This document shows positions 51,244-59,865 of a DNA stretch of 64,000 nucleotides, one piece after another. Made by a program: the position numbers and the translations under genes. Each line of letters starts with the position of its first letter. Position 1 is the stretch's first letter. The notes beneath the pieces were generated by a model. It did not search any database and was not told the origin of the DNA. It was given only the letters and a program-made list of their open reading frames with translations. Origin of the DNA: CAYLXN01 sp964586855 (GTDB taxonomy: Bacteria > Patescibacteriota > Saccharimonadia > Saccharimonadales > Saccharimonadaceae); NCBI GenBank assembly GCA_964586855.1, contig CAZPHO010000001.1, positions 26,076 to 90,075 of the forward strand. The letters are read 5' to 3'.

Positions 51244-52428
51244 ATGGATAGAATTGTTTTGGCAACCAATCCTGGTTCGGCCAGTCGAAAATATGCTTTG
51301 TATCGAGGCGAAAAATGCTTAGCGACGCTTCATTTTGAATATGTTAATGATCGGGCTTATTGTGAAATTTCAGTTGCTGGTGGTGAAAAAAAACCAGTTG
51401 AACTGCAGATTGATAATATCGCCGAAGCGGCTAGTGAGTGTGAACGAATTTTGCGTGAGCAGGGCGTGTTAAGCGACGACCAGCAAATTGATGCAGTGGC
51501 GGCACGGTTGGTGGCACCGAGTCGAGATTTTCAAAAAGATCAATTAATAACGGATGAAATCATTGTTAAGTTGGAGAAAATTCAGTCCAAAGCCCCACTC
51601 CACACAGGTGTAAATTTAGCAGAAATCAAATACTTCAAGCAAGTTTATCCTGACTTGCCAGTGATTGCAGTCTCGGATTCGTCGTTTCATGCTACCAAGC
51701 CGATGAAAGCTTTTCGCTATGCGATTAGTGCTGACCTGCAGGACAAACTAGATATTGGACGGTTTGGTTATCACGGAATTTCAGTCAGTTCAATTGTTGA
51801 AACCATGAAGCGTGAAGGGATTTTGCCTGAAAAACTGATTGTCTGTCATTTGGGTGGTGGTGCTAGCATTACCGCGGTTCAAAATGGCGAAAGCATCGAT
51901 AATTCGATGGGCTATTCGCCACTTGAGGGCTTGATGATGGCGACTCGCTCGGGTGATATTGACGTTTCGGTGGCATTGATGGTCAAGGAAGAGCTGGGTT
52001 TGTCGGATGATGAATTAGAGCAATATCTGAACAAGCAAGCTGGTTTTTTGGGTTTGTCGGAATTATCAGATGATATGCGGTTGGTTTTGGAAGCTGAACA
52101 AAAAGGCGACGAGAAGGCTAAGGTCGCCAATCAAACCTATATTTATCGCCTAGCAAAAACTTTAGGCGGACTGGTTACTGGAATGAACGGTGTCGATGCG
52201 GTTGTCTTCACAGCGACGGTTGGAGAGCGAGGAGCAGATGTGCGCGAGAATATTTGCCAATATTTAGCTTATCTTGGATTTGAGCTTGACTTAGATAAAA
52301 ATAATAATGTCGCTAAGGTCGATAATGTTGTAAATATTGCTACAGAAAATTCAAAACCACTTTACATGATCCGAACTGATGAGCAGACCGAAATGGCACG
52401 TCGCGCCAATGTTGTTCTAGCTGCCTAA
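51244..52428 (+). CDS. ackA: Acetate kinase
   Basis: Makes ATP from acetyl phosphate. 394 residues. N-terminal NPGSASRKYALY, FGYHGISVSSIV (substrate region) and VCHLGGGASITAVQNGESIDNSMG are typical ASKHA acetate kinase blocks; ATVGERGADVREN near the C-terminus replaces the usual FTAGIGENS-type motif, so the sequence is somewhat diverged. A promoter (TATAAT) and AGTAGGAG stand before the ATG, so it can be made independently of xpk. Its TAA interlocks (CTAA) with the convergent pilin-like gene. Confidence 0.93.
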   Translation: MDRIVLATNPGSASRKYALYRGEKCLATLHFEYVNDRAYCEISVAGGEKKPVELQIDNIAEAASECERILREQGVLSDDQQIDAVAARLVAPSRDFQKDQLITDEIIVKLEKIQSKAPLHTGVNLAEIKYFKQVYPDLPVIAVSDSSFHATKPMKAFRYAISADLQDKLDIGRFGYHGISVSSIVETMKREGILPEKLIVCHLGGGASITAVQNGESIDNSMGYSPLEGLMMATRSGDIDVSVALMVKEELGLSDDELEQYLNKQAGFLGLSELSDDMRLVLEAEQKGDEKAKVANQTYIYRLAKTLGGLVTGMNGVDAVVFTATVGERGADVRENICQYLAYLGFELDLDKNNNVAKVDNVVNIATENSKPLYMIRTDEQTEMARRANVVLAA

Positions 52429-53192
52429 AGACGCGGTGTTTTAATACCAGTTGATTCGTAGCCTGGTGAATTTTCAGGTATACCAAACTCAGGGCAGACA
52501 TTAACTAGTGAAAGTTTGCTTAAGATTTGTGGTTCGCTGACAAATTTATTGCTGGTGTCCCAGGCATAAACGATGCTTTTTTGCTTATCCACTTGCAGAT
52601 ATAGTGCCTTGGAGTCGTTGCGGCAGTAGAGTTGATGCTGAGTGGCGCCAGCGTCGCTCGGTGAAATGACCAAACCGATGCTTTCGATCTCATTTACTCT
52701 TGGGTAGGCGCCCGTAGTGTTACGGAAAGCTTCTAGTCGTCGACCGATCTCAGCCACTGTCAAGTAGGTGTCGCTTTTAGGCTTGGTCGGTGGTGGGTTG
52801 ATTAATTCTTGGCGCAACGCTTCGCAATCAGCTGTCTTGTATTTTTTAACATAAGCTGTCTGCAGGTCTTTGTATTTTGACTTCGGGTTAACGCCAAAGA
52901 CACAGTAGCCGTTGGCGGCTAGCTTAACATAGACTTTATTTTCAGTGCTAAACTCAAAAAAGAGCACATCAAGCGGCGCTCCGCTTGGATCATAAGCAAT
53001 AGCTGGTAGGCTAGTCTCAGATATATATACTTTTTGGGCTTTGTCCATCTGGGCAACATCTGCTTCTACGCTGGCGTTATGCGATTTAAGTCGGGCCCGA
53101 TTGGAGCCGACCATGATCACAAGCGTCAATATGCTAATGACCACAATCACAATTATTAATTCAACGATAGTAAACGCTTGATATTTTTTAAT
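52425..53192 (-). CDS. Type IV pilin-like protein with probable ATT start
   Basis: 255 residues. The prepilin motif is KKYQA|FTIVELIIVIVVISILT with Glu at mature position 5, then a long soluble part with Cys residues (NGYCVFG, TADCEAL, LYCRND, VNVCPEF) that may pair. Between the upstream in-frame TGA and the motif there is no ATG, GTG or TTG; the ATT at 53192 lies 7 bases after a TATAAT with a good -35. Starting at the GTG inside the hydrophobic helix (53150) would remove the leader and the cleavage site. So initiation at ATT on a leaderless mRNA is the best reading. Confidence 0.75.
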   Translation of the reverse strand: MKKYQAFTIVELIIVIVVISILTLVIMVGSNRARLKSHNASVEADVAQMDKAQKVYISETSLPAIAYDPSGAPLDVLFFEFSTENKVYVKLAANGYCVFGVNPKSKYKDLQTAYVKKYKTADCEALRQELINPPPTKPKSDTYLTVAEIGRRLEAFRNTTGAYPRVNEIESIGLVISPSDAGATQHQLYCRNDSKALYLQVDKQKSIVYAWDTSNKFVSEPQILSKLSLVNVCPEFGIPENSPGYESTGIKTPRL

Positions 53193-53199
53193 ACTAAAG

Positions 53200-53228
53200 A
53201 TTATAAAGTAGACGATTCAGTTTAGCAA
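53200..53228 (-). promoter_or_regulatory. Promoter of the second pilin-like gene
   Basis: On the minus strand TTGCTA, 17-base spacer, TATAAT, then 7 bases (CTTTAGT) to the ATT start. Confidence 0.72.
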
Positions 53229-53289
53229 ATCGGTCATGTTTTTGTCACACTGGGCCAGTTCTTGCGCTGCTTTCAGGAGTAATTTATGA

Positions 53290-53295
53290 TATAAT
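53290..53295 (+). promoter_or_regulatory. -10 box of alaS (leaderless type)
   Basis: TATAAT, 7 bases (CTCAAAC) before ATG 53303. Confidence 0.7.
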
Positions 53296-53302
53296 CTCAA
53301 AC

Positions 53303-55207
53303 ATGAATGCACAACAAATTCGTCAGAAATATTTAAAATTCTTTGAAGATCGTGGACACGCTGTTATTGAACGCGCACCGTTAATCCTCAAAGACGATCC
53401 AACAACTTTATTTACCGGCTCAGGCATGCAGCCACTGTTGCCTTTTTTGCTTGGCCAGGCTCACCCCAAGGGCAAGCGCTTGACTGATAGCCAGACTTGT
53501 TTGCGATCGCAGGATATCGATGATGTCGGCGATAATCGCCACACGACTTTTTTCGAAATGTTGGGCAATTGGAGTCTGGGTGATTACACTAAGCGTGATC
53601 AAATTAACTGGTTTTTTGAGTTTTTAACCGAGGAGATTGGTCTGGATCCGCATAAGATTTATGCAACTTGTTTTATTGGTAGTGAAGAATATGGGATCCC
53701 AGCTGATACGGAAGCGGTGGAAATCTGGAAAGAAGTATTTGCTAAGCACGGTATTGACGCTAAGGTGGTCGAGCTAGACACAGCTGAAGCTGGTGATCAG
53801 CTTGGCTTGCAGGGCGGCCGAATTTTCCTTTACGGCGATAAAGAAAACTGGTGGAGTCGCGGTGGTAGTATCGAGAACACTCCGATTGGTGATCCATGTG
53901 GACCTGACAGCGAAGTTTTCTATGATTTTGGCGAGGACAACCAAGACCCAAGTTTTGGCAAATCTCATCCTGCCAGCGATGGTGGGCGGTTTATGGAAAT
54001 TGGCAACCAAGTATTTATGGAATATCGGCGCCTTGAGGATGGCAGCTTTGAGCCGCTTAAGCAGAAAAATATTGATTTTGGGGCTGGTCTCGAGCGAATT
54101 GCGGCCTCTTCAATCGGCAATCCAGATGTGTTTGCGGTTAGTTTACTCAAGCCAATTGTTGATAAGCTGGAAGAGCTGAGCGGCAAAGCTTACGCTGATA
54201 ATTTAGTCAGTATGCGAATTATCGCTGATCATGTTCGTTCAGCCGCTTTTCTGGCAGTCGATGGTTGCGTGCCGAGCAATAAGGAGCATGGCTATGTGAT
54301 GCGCAAATTCATTCGTCGAGCGATGGTTCAGGCTTATGAGCTTGGAATTGAGAAGGATTTCTTTGAGCAAATTGGGCCAGTGGTGATTGATTTATATAAA
54401 GATGATTTTCCAGAAGTTAAAGAATACGGCGAGATGGTGGTTCAGATCTTGGCGCAAGAAGAAAGAACGTTTCGCAAGACTCTGAGCAAAGGCGTCAAAG
54501 AGTTTTTACGCTTGAGCTCACTGGTGGCGGCTGGCAAGCTCGAGGCTGTCGGCGGGCAAGAGCTGTTTCGGCTGTATGACACCTACGGCTTTCCGCTTGA
54601 GTTATCAACTGAAGAAGCGTCTAGGCGAGGTATTAAGTTGACTACTGACTGGCAAGCTGAGTTCGAGACTGAAATGGACCAGCAGCGTGAGCGGTCCAAA
54701 ACCGCCTCCAAAGGCATGTTTAAAGGCGGTCTTGAGGGTGAAACTGACAAGCAGTTGCGCCTGCATACTTCGGCTCATCTGATGTTGGCAGCGATGAAAA
54801 AAGTCTTGGGCGACGACGTTAACCAAAAAGGCTCAAATATTAACGACGAGCGGCTGCGGTTCGATTTTAATTATCCAGAAAAAGTCTCTCGGGACAAGCT
54901 GGATGAAATTGAAAAGTTGGTCAATCAAGCAATTGCGGACAAATTGCCTGTGACCATGACTGAAATGTCCAAAGATGAAGCTTATGCAGCTGGGGCGCAT
55001 GGTGATTTTGATGAGCGCTACGGTGATAAGGTCAAAGTTTATCAAGTTGGCGAAGGTGACCAGCTATTTAGCAAAGAGATTTGCGGCGGGCCACATGTTG
55101 CCAATACTGGCGATATTGCCCCAAATGATGAGCAGTTCAAAATTATCAAAGAAGAGTCATCTTCAGCGGGTGTTCGTCGAGTCAAAGCAGTTTTGCAGGC
55201 CAAATAA
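53303..55207 (+). CDS. alaS: Alanyl-tRNA synthetase, short form
   Basis: Charges tRNA-Ala. 634 residues against about 870 in most bacteria. The class II catalytic core (FEDRGHAVIERAPLI, LFTGSGMQPLLPFL, HTTFFEMLGNWSLGDY, GAGLERIAA), the tRNA-recognition domain and the editing domain (HTSAHLMLAAM and CGGPHVANTG, zinc-type His and Cys) are all there. The protein then stops, so the C-terminal C-Ala domain is missing. This trimmed form is known in some reduced lineages; editing should remain possible. Confidence 0.95.
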   Translation: MNAQQIRQKYLKFFEDRGHAVIERAPLILKDDPTTLFTGSGMQPLLPFLLGQAHPKGKRLTDSQTCLRSQDIDDVGDNRHTTFFEMLGNWSLGDYTKRDQINWFFEFLTEEIGLDPHKIYATCFIGSEEYGIPADTEAVEIWKEVFAKHGIDAKVVELDTAEAGDQLGLQGGRIFLYGDKENWWSRGGSIENTPIGDPCGPDSEVFYDFGEDNQDPSFGKSHPASDGGRFMEIGNQVFMEYRRLEDGSFEPLKQKNIDFGAGLERIAASSIGNPDVFAVSLLKPIVDKLEELSGKAYADNLVSMRIIADHVRSAAFLAVDGCVPSNKEHGYVMRKFIRRAMVQAYELGIEKDFFEQIGPVVIDLYKDDFPEVKEYGEMVVQILAQEERTFRKTLSKGVKEFLRLSSLVAAGKLEAVGGQELFRLYDTYGFPLELSTEEASRRGIKLTTDWQAEFETEMDQQRERSKTASKGMFKGGLEGETDKQLRLHTSAHLMLAAMKKVLGDDVNQKGSNINDERLRFDFNYPEKVSRDKLDEIEKLVNQAIADKLPVTMTEMSKDEAYAAGAHGDFDERYGDKVKVYQVGEGDQLFSKEICGGPHVANTGDIAPNDEQFKIIKEESSSAGVRRVKAVLQAK

Positions 55208-55230
55208 TTTTAAAATTAGCTTAAGTAGTA

Positions 55231-55236
55231 TATAAT
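55231..55236 (+). promoter_or_regulatory. -10 box of ftsA
   Basis: TATAAT, 11 bases before ATG 55248, so a very short leader. Confidence 0.5.
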
Positions 55237-55247
55237 AAAGGCCATAT

Positions 55248-56516
55248 ATGGTTTTTGCTAAACTCAAAAAAACTAAGCAGCCGACTGAGGGCGACAATTC
55301 AATTGTCGCGATTGATGTTGGGACTGAATACATCAAGGCTATTATCGCCAAGGTTGAAGGCGAAAAGTTACGGGTAGTTGGTGTTGGTCGGTCACGGCAA
55401 GGCGCTAGCGATATGCACGCTGGAGCGATTGCTGACATTGCTGGCGTGGTTCGCAATTGCGAACAGGCGCTCAGTCAGGCTGAAGAGCAGGCTGGTTTTC
55501 AGGTCAAGCGAGCAATTATGGGTATCGCTGGCGAACTAGTCAAGGGCAATACTGACACCATCCGCTACCGTCGACCACAGCCTGATCGAGTGTTGGACGA
55601 AAACGAGATGCAATTTATCATTGAAAAAGTCCAGGATCGAGCTTTGGCCAGGGCGCAGCGTGAAATTGGCCTGGAGACTGGCAATGAAAATGTTGAGATT
55701 AAACTAGTCAATTCAGCTTTGGTCAGCCTGCATATCGATGGCTACAAAGTATCCAACCCAATCGGTTTTCAAGGCAAAGACGTAGCGATTCAGATTTACA
55801 ATGCATTTGCGCCAATGGTCCACATCGGGGCACTCGAAAGTGTGGCTAATGAGCTTGAGTTGGAGTTGATTGCAGTTTCGGCTGAGCCGTTTGCGGTTAG
55901 TCGGTCGGTGATTGGTACTGATTCAGCGAGTGATTTTACAGCAATCTTAGCTGATGTTGGTGGCGGGACAACTGATATTGCGGTGGTCAATGATGGTGGC
56001 GTCGAGGGGACGAAGATGTTTGGCATTGGCGGTCGTAGTTTCACTAAAACTATCGCCAACGATTTGCACTTAGCTTTTGAAGAAGCGGAAAAAGTCAAGC
56101 TCAACCTTGGTAATGACAAACTGAAGCCCGAAATTCGAGCCGATGCCGAGGCAGCAATTCAAAAAACTTTAGCTGTCTGGCTGTCGGGTATCGAGCTGTC
56201 ATTATCTGAATTTACCAATGTCGATCAGCTGCCGAGTCAGATTTTACTCTGTGGTGGCGGTGCTAGCTTGGAACTACTGGTTGAAGCGCTGGCTGGTTAT
56301 GACTGGGATCGGTCACTGCCGTTTAGTCGCCGTCCAGTTGTGAAACACATTTCGCCGAAGGATGCGATGGGCGTGATTGACGATACCGGTTTGATCACCG
56401 ATCATACTTTGATTACTGGCCTTGGTTTGTTGCGAGTCGGTTATGACACTGTCCAGGACGACCAAGAAGTTGATTTTAATTTTAAAGAGAAGTTAAATAA
56501 AATATTGAGAATTTAA
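55248..56516 (+). CDS. ftsA: Cell division protein FtsA
   Basis: Actin-like protein that anchors FtsZ to the membrane. 422 residues. VAIDVGTEYIKAIIAKVEG (phosphate-1), SHS2-like inserted domain, LADVGGGTTDIAVVNDGG (phosphate-2, about 241-256), and ILLCGGGASLELLVEAL (adenosine motif). The C-terminus FNFKEKLNKILRI is an amphipathic membrane-targeting helix. The next gene starts directly after its stop. ftsZ is not in the window. Confidence 0.9.
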   Translation: MVFAKLKKTKQPTEGDNSIVAIDVGTEYIKAIIAKVEGEKLRVVGVGRSRQGASDMHAGAIADIAGVVRNCEQALSQAEEQAGFQVKRAIMGIAGELVKGNTDTIRYRRPQPDRVLDENEMQFIIEKVQDRALARAQREIGLETGNENVEIKLVNSALVSLHIDGYKVSNPIGFQGKDVAIQIYNAFAPMVHIGALESVANELELELIAVSAEPFAVSRSVIGTDSASDFTAILADVGGGTTDIAVVNDGGVEGTKMFGIGGRSFTKTIANDLHLAFEEAEKVKLNLGNDKLKPEIRADAEAAIQKTLAVWLSGIELSLSEFTNVDQLPSQILLCGGGASLELLVEALAGYDWDRSLPFSRRPVVKHISPKDAMGVIDDTGLITDHTLITGLGLLRVGYDTVQDDQEVDFNFKEKLNKILRI

Positions 56517-58094
56517 ATGAGCAAAGAAGTTATTTATATTGACACCAACGATGATATAACTAGTTTGATTAGTAAAATCAAGGCTAGCCCCGAGAAAATT
56601 ATTGCTTTGGTGCCGTCCAAGCAAATCAGTTTACTACAGAGTTCGGTTAATCTGAAGTTGCTGGCTAAAACCACCAAGGCTAATGATAAATATTTAGTCG
56701 TCATCACCAACAATCAGGCCCTCAAAAAATTGGCGGCTCTGGCTCGAGTGCCGATTGCGGCTACTCTCCAAAGCAAACCAGAACTGCCCGAAATCGATGC
56801 GCTGAAAGTTGATGGCGAGAGTGATATTATTACCAGTGATGCGCCCGAGCCTGAGTTAGGCGCCAAAGCTGCGGCAGCTCCGATTGCAGGCAAAAAATTA
56901 GCTGACTCAGCCGCACCCAAAAAGCCAGTCAAAGTCCCAAACCACAAAAAATTCCAAAAGAAAGTTTTGTTGATTGCTGGTGGAATTGTTGCTCTTGTCC
57001 TGTTTCTTATCTGGGCAATTGTCCTAGCTCCAAATGCTCAAATTACTATTGCCTCAACCAAAAAGACCGAAAATGTGACCGCTAATCTAAAATTGTCAGA
57101 GGACTCAACTGCTACCAATGTCGACAATGGGATTTTGCATTTTCAAACTCAGCGCCTGACAAAGCAGCGCTCAATCGAGTTTAATGCGACTGGCGACAAA
57201 GAAATTGGCTCCAAGGCGACCGGCACGATCACACTAGAGAAATATCAGGGGAGCAATCCGGCTACAATTCCAGCTGGTACCGCTTTTTCGAGCAACAGTC
57301 TTAACTTCATCACCGTTAGTGACGTGACTGTCCCTGGCACGGGCGAAACCGAAGATGGTAATAACGTTCCTGGCCGAGCCTCAGTTAAGGTTCAAGCTCA
57401 AGATATTGGTGACCAATACAATCTAAGCGCACGAGAATATTTGTCATCAATTAGAAATGTAAAGGCGACTGGCACGGACATGGCAGGCGGCAGCAAGCGC
57501 CAAGTCAAGGTCGTGACTCAAAAAGATTTAGACACTGCCAAGCAGGCTCTTGAAAAGCAATCATCTGACGAGGCTAAAACCGAGCTGACCAACAAATTTG
57601 ACTCGAGTGTGGTTGTTATCCAAGAGAGTCTTCAGACTAAAGCTGGTGACATCAAAGCCAGCAACGAAGTCGATAGTGAGGCCAAGGATGGCAAGGCCCG
57701 ACTTGAACAAGAAGTTGAATATTCAATTTCGGCTGTTAGTCGTGATTTACTCAAGCAGTTTATTGAGGCGGCGGCTAAAAGTCAAGAGGTAGAGGCCAAG
57801 CTTGGTGATAATCAGCGGATTTTTGATCATGGTTTAGATACAATTCAATTCAACAAATACCAAGCCACGAGCAACCCAGCTTCAGCTGAAGTCGTTGTTC
57901 AAATTCAGATCGGGCCCAATATCGATGAAGCCAGTGTCCGTGAGTTTGCTGGCGGGAAAGCCGTCGGTGAAATTCAATCACATTACCAATCAATCGAAGG
58001 CGTCAGTAGCGTCAATGTCCAGGTCAAGCCGTTTTGGGTCAGTCGGGTGCCAAAGAATCCATCGAAAATCAACGTTAAAATTGAGCTTAAATAA
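56517..58094 (+). CDS. Membrane protein with baseplate-J-like domain
   Basis: 525 residues. N-terminal cytoplasmic domain (about 1-90, SLISKIKASPEKIIALVPS), Ala/Pro/Lys-rich linker, one membrane helix (about 150-172) and a large extracytoplasmic part containing a baseplate-J-type segment (GSKATGTITLEKYQGSNPATIPAGTAFSS and ARASVKVQAQDIGDQYNLSA, in pieces). Similar membrane versions of this domain are known in candidate-phyla bacteria; function is unknown. It sits between ftsA and ruvX, with no gap on either side, so it may act at the division site (inference). Confidence 0.7.
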   Translation: MSKEVIYIDTNDDITSLISKIKASPEKIIALVPSKQISLLQSSVNLKLLAKTTKANDKYLVVITNNQALKKLAALARVPIAATLQSKPELPEIDALKVDGESDIITSDAPEPELGAKAAAAPIAGKKLADSAAPKKPVKVPNHKKFQKKVLLIAGGIVALVLFLIWAIVLAPNAQITIASTKKTENVTANLKLSEDSTATNVDNGILHFQTQRLTKQRSIEFNATGDKEIGSKATGTITLEKYQGSNPATIPAGTAFSSNSLNFITVSDVTVPGTGETEDGNNVPGRASVKVQAQDIGDQYNLSAREYLSSIRNVKATGTDMAGGSKRQVKVVTQKDLDTAKQALEKQSSDEAKTELTNKFDSSVVVIQESLQTKAGDIKASNEVDSEAKDGKARLEQEVEYSISAVSRDLLKQFIEAAAKSQEVEAKLGDNQRIFDHGLDTIQFNKYQATSNPASAEVVVQIQIGPNIDEASVREFAGGKAVGEIQSHYQSIEGVSSVNVQVKPFWVSRVPKNPSKINVKIELK

Positions 58095-58510
58095 TGGTTT
58101 TTGGTCGGTCAGTTAAAAACTATCTCGGTCTTGATTATGGCGCCAAACGAATTGGCGTAGCAACTGCTGATTCGGAGGTGAAAATCGCTATTCCTTATGG
58201 CGTGATTGACAATGATGAACATAAAATTGACCAGATCACTGAGCTAATTGATGAGCAAAAAATTGATTTAGTGGTCGTCGGTTATCCGCGTAATCAAGCG
58301 GGAGAGCCGACCGCACAGACGGCTGAAGTCGAGCAATTTGTTGAGCAGCTTCAGCAATCATTTCCAAAAATCATGTTCCAGGATGAATCGTTAACTAGCG
58401 TTTTGGCCGAAGAGCGGCTCAAGGCTTATCATAAAAATTATTCAAAGGAAGATATTGATGCCAGCGCTGCTGCAATAATTTTAGAAGATTATTTGGAGGA
58501 TAATTTATGA
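58094..58510 (+). CDS. ruvX: Putative pre-16S rRNA nuclease YqgF/RuvX
   Basis: RNase H-fold nuclease that matures the 5' end of 16S rRNA. 138 residues. YLGLDYGAKRIGVATADS at the N-terminus, VVVGYPRNQAGEPTAQTAEV, and DESLTSVLAEERL with C-terminal DASAAAIILEDYL match the family. The ATG overlaps the previous stop (TAATG) and its end overlaps mltG (ATGA). Confidence 0.93.
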   Translation: MVFGRSVKNYLGLDYGAKRIGVATADSEVKIAIPYGVIDNDEHKIDQITELIDEQKIDLVVVGYPRNQAGEPTAQTAEVEQFVEQLQQSFPKIMFQDESLTSVLAEERLKAYHKNYSKEDIDASAAAIILEDYLEDNL

Positions 58511-59631
58511 ACGAACCTCAATTAACTCAGGATTTTTCGACTGTCAGCCAGCCAGCCTCACCGATGACGCTGCCTAAAAAACGACGCAAGTGGCCGTGGG
58601 TGCTCTTGGCGCTGCTTTTGTTGGTTGCGGCTGCTGGCGGAGTTGGTTTTTGGTATTACAACGATAATTTGACGGCTGTTCACCCTGGACAAGATCAGCC
58701 ACAAGCGTTCGTAATCGAACAGGGGGCAATGGTTAGTCAAATTGCGGCTGAGCTCGAATCTGATGGCTTGATCAAAAATCAGCAAGTTTTTTCGCTGTAT
58801 GCGCGGTTGAACTCGTTGGGCGATAAGTTTCAGGCGGGGACTTTTTTACTACGGCCTAGTATGTCAACTCCCGAGATTATCAACGACATCATCACTGGTA
58901 AAACCAAACAAATGTTAGTCACTCTCTATCCTGGCGTGCCGCTCAATTTTCGCAATACTCTGAACGCGCCAACCCTTTCACATCGTGAATCGCTTAAAAA
59001 AGCTGGCTACACCGATCAAGAAATCACTCAGGCTTTTGCCAAAAAATACGATCATCCGCTGTTAAAACATTTTCCGGAAGCTAAATCTCTTGAGGGATTG
59101 ATCTTAGGCGAGACTTATATTTTTGCTCTTGGCACGCCAATTGATCAAGTTTTGCTGACGACTTTTGATCACTATCAACAGATTTTAGACAAAAACCAGA
59201 TTTTAGAGGGCTTTAAAAATCAAAAACTAACCTCGTATCAGGGAATAATCTTAGCGTCGATTGTCGAGCGCGAGTCGGCTAATATTGACTTTGAGACTAA
59301 GCGCAAAGTAGCTCAGGTTTTCTTGCGGCGCTTTAGAGAGGGAATGCAGCTTGGCTCGGATGTGACTTATCAATATGCCAGCCGCTTGGCGGGGGTTGAG
59401 AACGATTTGTATATCGATTCGCCCTATAACACGCGCAAATATCCAGGTCTGCCACCTGGGCCAATTAGCTCGCCTGGAGTTGATGCCTTGAGGGCGGTTG
59501 CTAACCCAGCCGAAACTAACTACCTCTATTTTGTTGATGGTGATGATGATTTGACTTATTTTGCAAACACCAATGCCGAACACGAAGCCAACGTTCGTCA
59601 ACACTGCAAAGTCAAGTGTTTAGCGATGTAA
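58507..59631 (+). CDS. mltG: Endolytic transglycosylase MltG
   Basis: Cuts nascent peptidoglycan to end glycan strands. 374 residues: N-terminal cytoplasmic Pro/Lys tail, membrane helix (about 33-52), LysM-like region (VIEQGAMVSQIAAELESDGLI) and the YceG domain with LEGLILGETYIF, the catalytic ILASIVERESAN (Glu at about 252) and GSDVTYQYAS, plus SPYNTRKYPGLPPGPISSPG. Complete. Operon with ftsA through ruvX by overlap. Confidence 0.94.
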   Translation: MNEPQLTQDFSTVSQPASPMTLPKKRRKWPWVLLALLLLVAAAGGVGFWYYNDNLTAVHPGQDQPQAFVIEQGAMVSQIAAELESDGLIKNQQVFSLYARLNSLGDKFQAGTFLLRPSMSTPEIINDIITGKTKQMLVTLYPGVPLNFRNTLNAPTLSHRESLKKAGYTDQEITQAFAKKYDHPLLKHFPEAKSLEGLILGETYIFALGTPIDQVLLTTFDHYQQILDKNQILEGFKNQKLTSYQGIILASIVERESANIDFETKRKVAQVFLRRFREGMQLGSDVTYQYASRLAGVENDLYIDSPYNTRKYPGLPPGPISSPGVDALRAVANPAETNYLYFVDGDDDLTYFANTNAEHEANVRQHCKVKCLAM

Positions 59632-59633
59632 AC

Positions 59634-59662
59634 TTGACATCATAACGCTTATTTGCTAAAAT
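59634..59662 (+). promoter_or_regulatory. Promoter of the LysM-CHAP gene
   Basis: Consensus TTGACA, 17-base spacer, TAAAAT, right after the mltG stop. Confidence 0.8.
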
Positions 59663-59667
59663 AGTCG

Positions 59668-59865
59668 GCGTATCTTTGAGTTCTGACTACAGGTGGAGTT
59701 TGTGTAATTAGTCCCCAAGGGTATTTACCAGATAAGTCGCAAGACACAGCTTAATTCAACAATATAATAACAATAAGTGGTCGAGTTACGTGTGATGTTT
59801 TCCGTCTGGAAAAGTAAGTCTGTCTGGTAAGCGTCAAAAAGTGATTTTTGACACGGAGTATTCTC
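59668..59865 (+). promoter_or_regulatory. Long 5' leader of the LysM-CHAP gene
   Basis: About 180-200 bases between promoter and coding region, with no gene. It ends in a perfect hairpin GTCAAAAA / TTTTTGAC (loop GTGA) directly before CGGAG. Leaders of wall-hydrolase genes are often riboswitch-controlled, but I cannot match a known class (including the c-di-AMP type). Could be an unassigned riboregulator. Confidence 0.45.

Noticed and set aside
59668..59865. c-di-AMP (ydaO) riboswitch before the LysM-CHAP gene
   Set aside because: Context fits, but I do not find the conserved ydaO sequence blocks; left as an unassigned leader.
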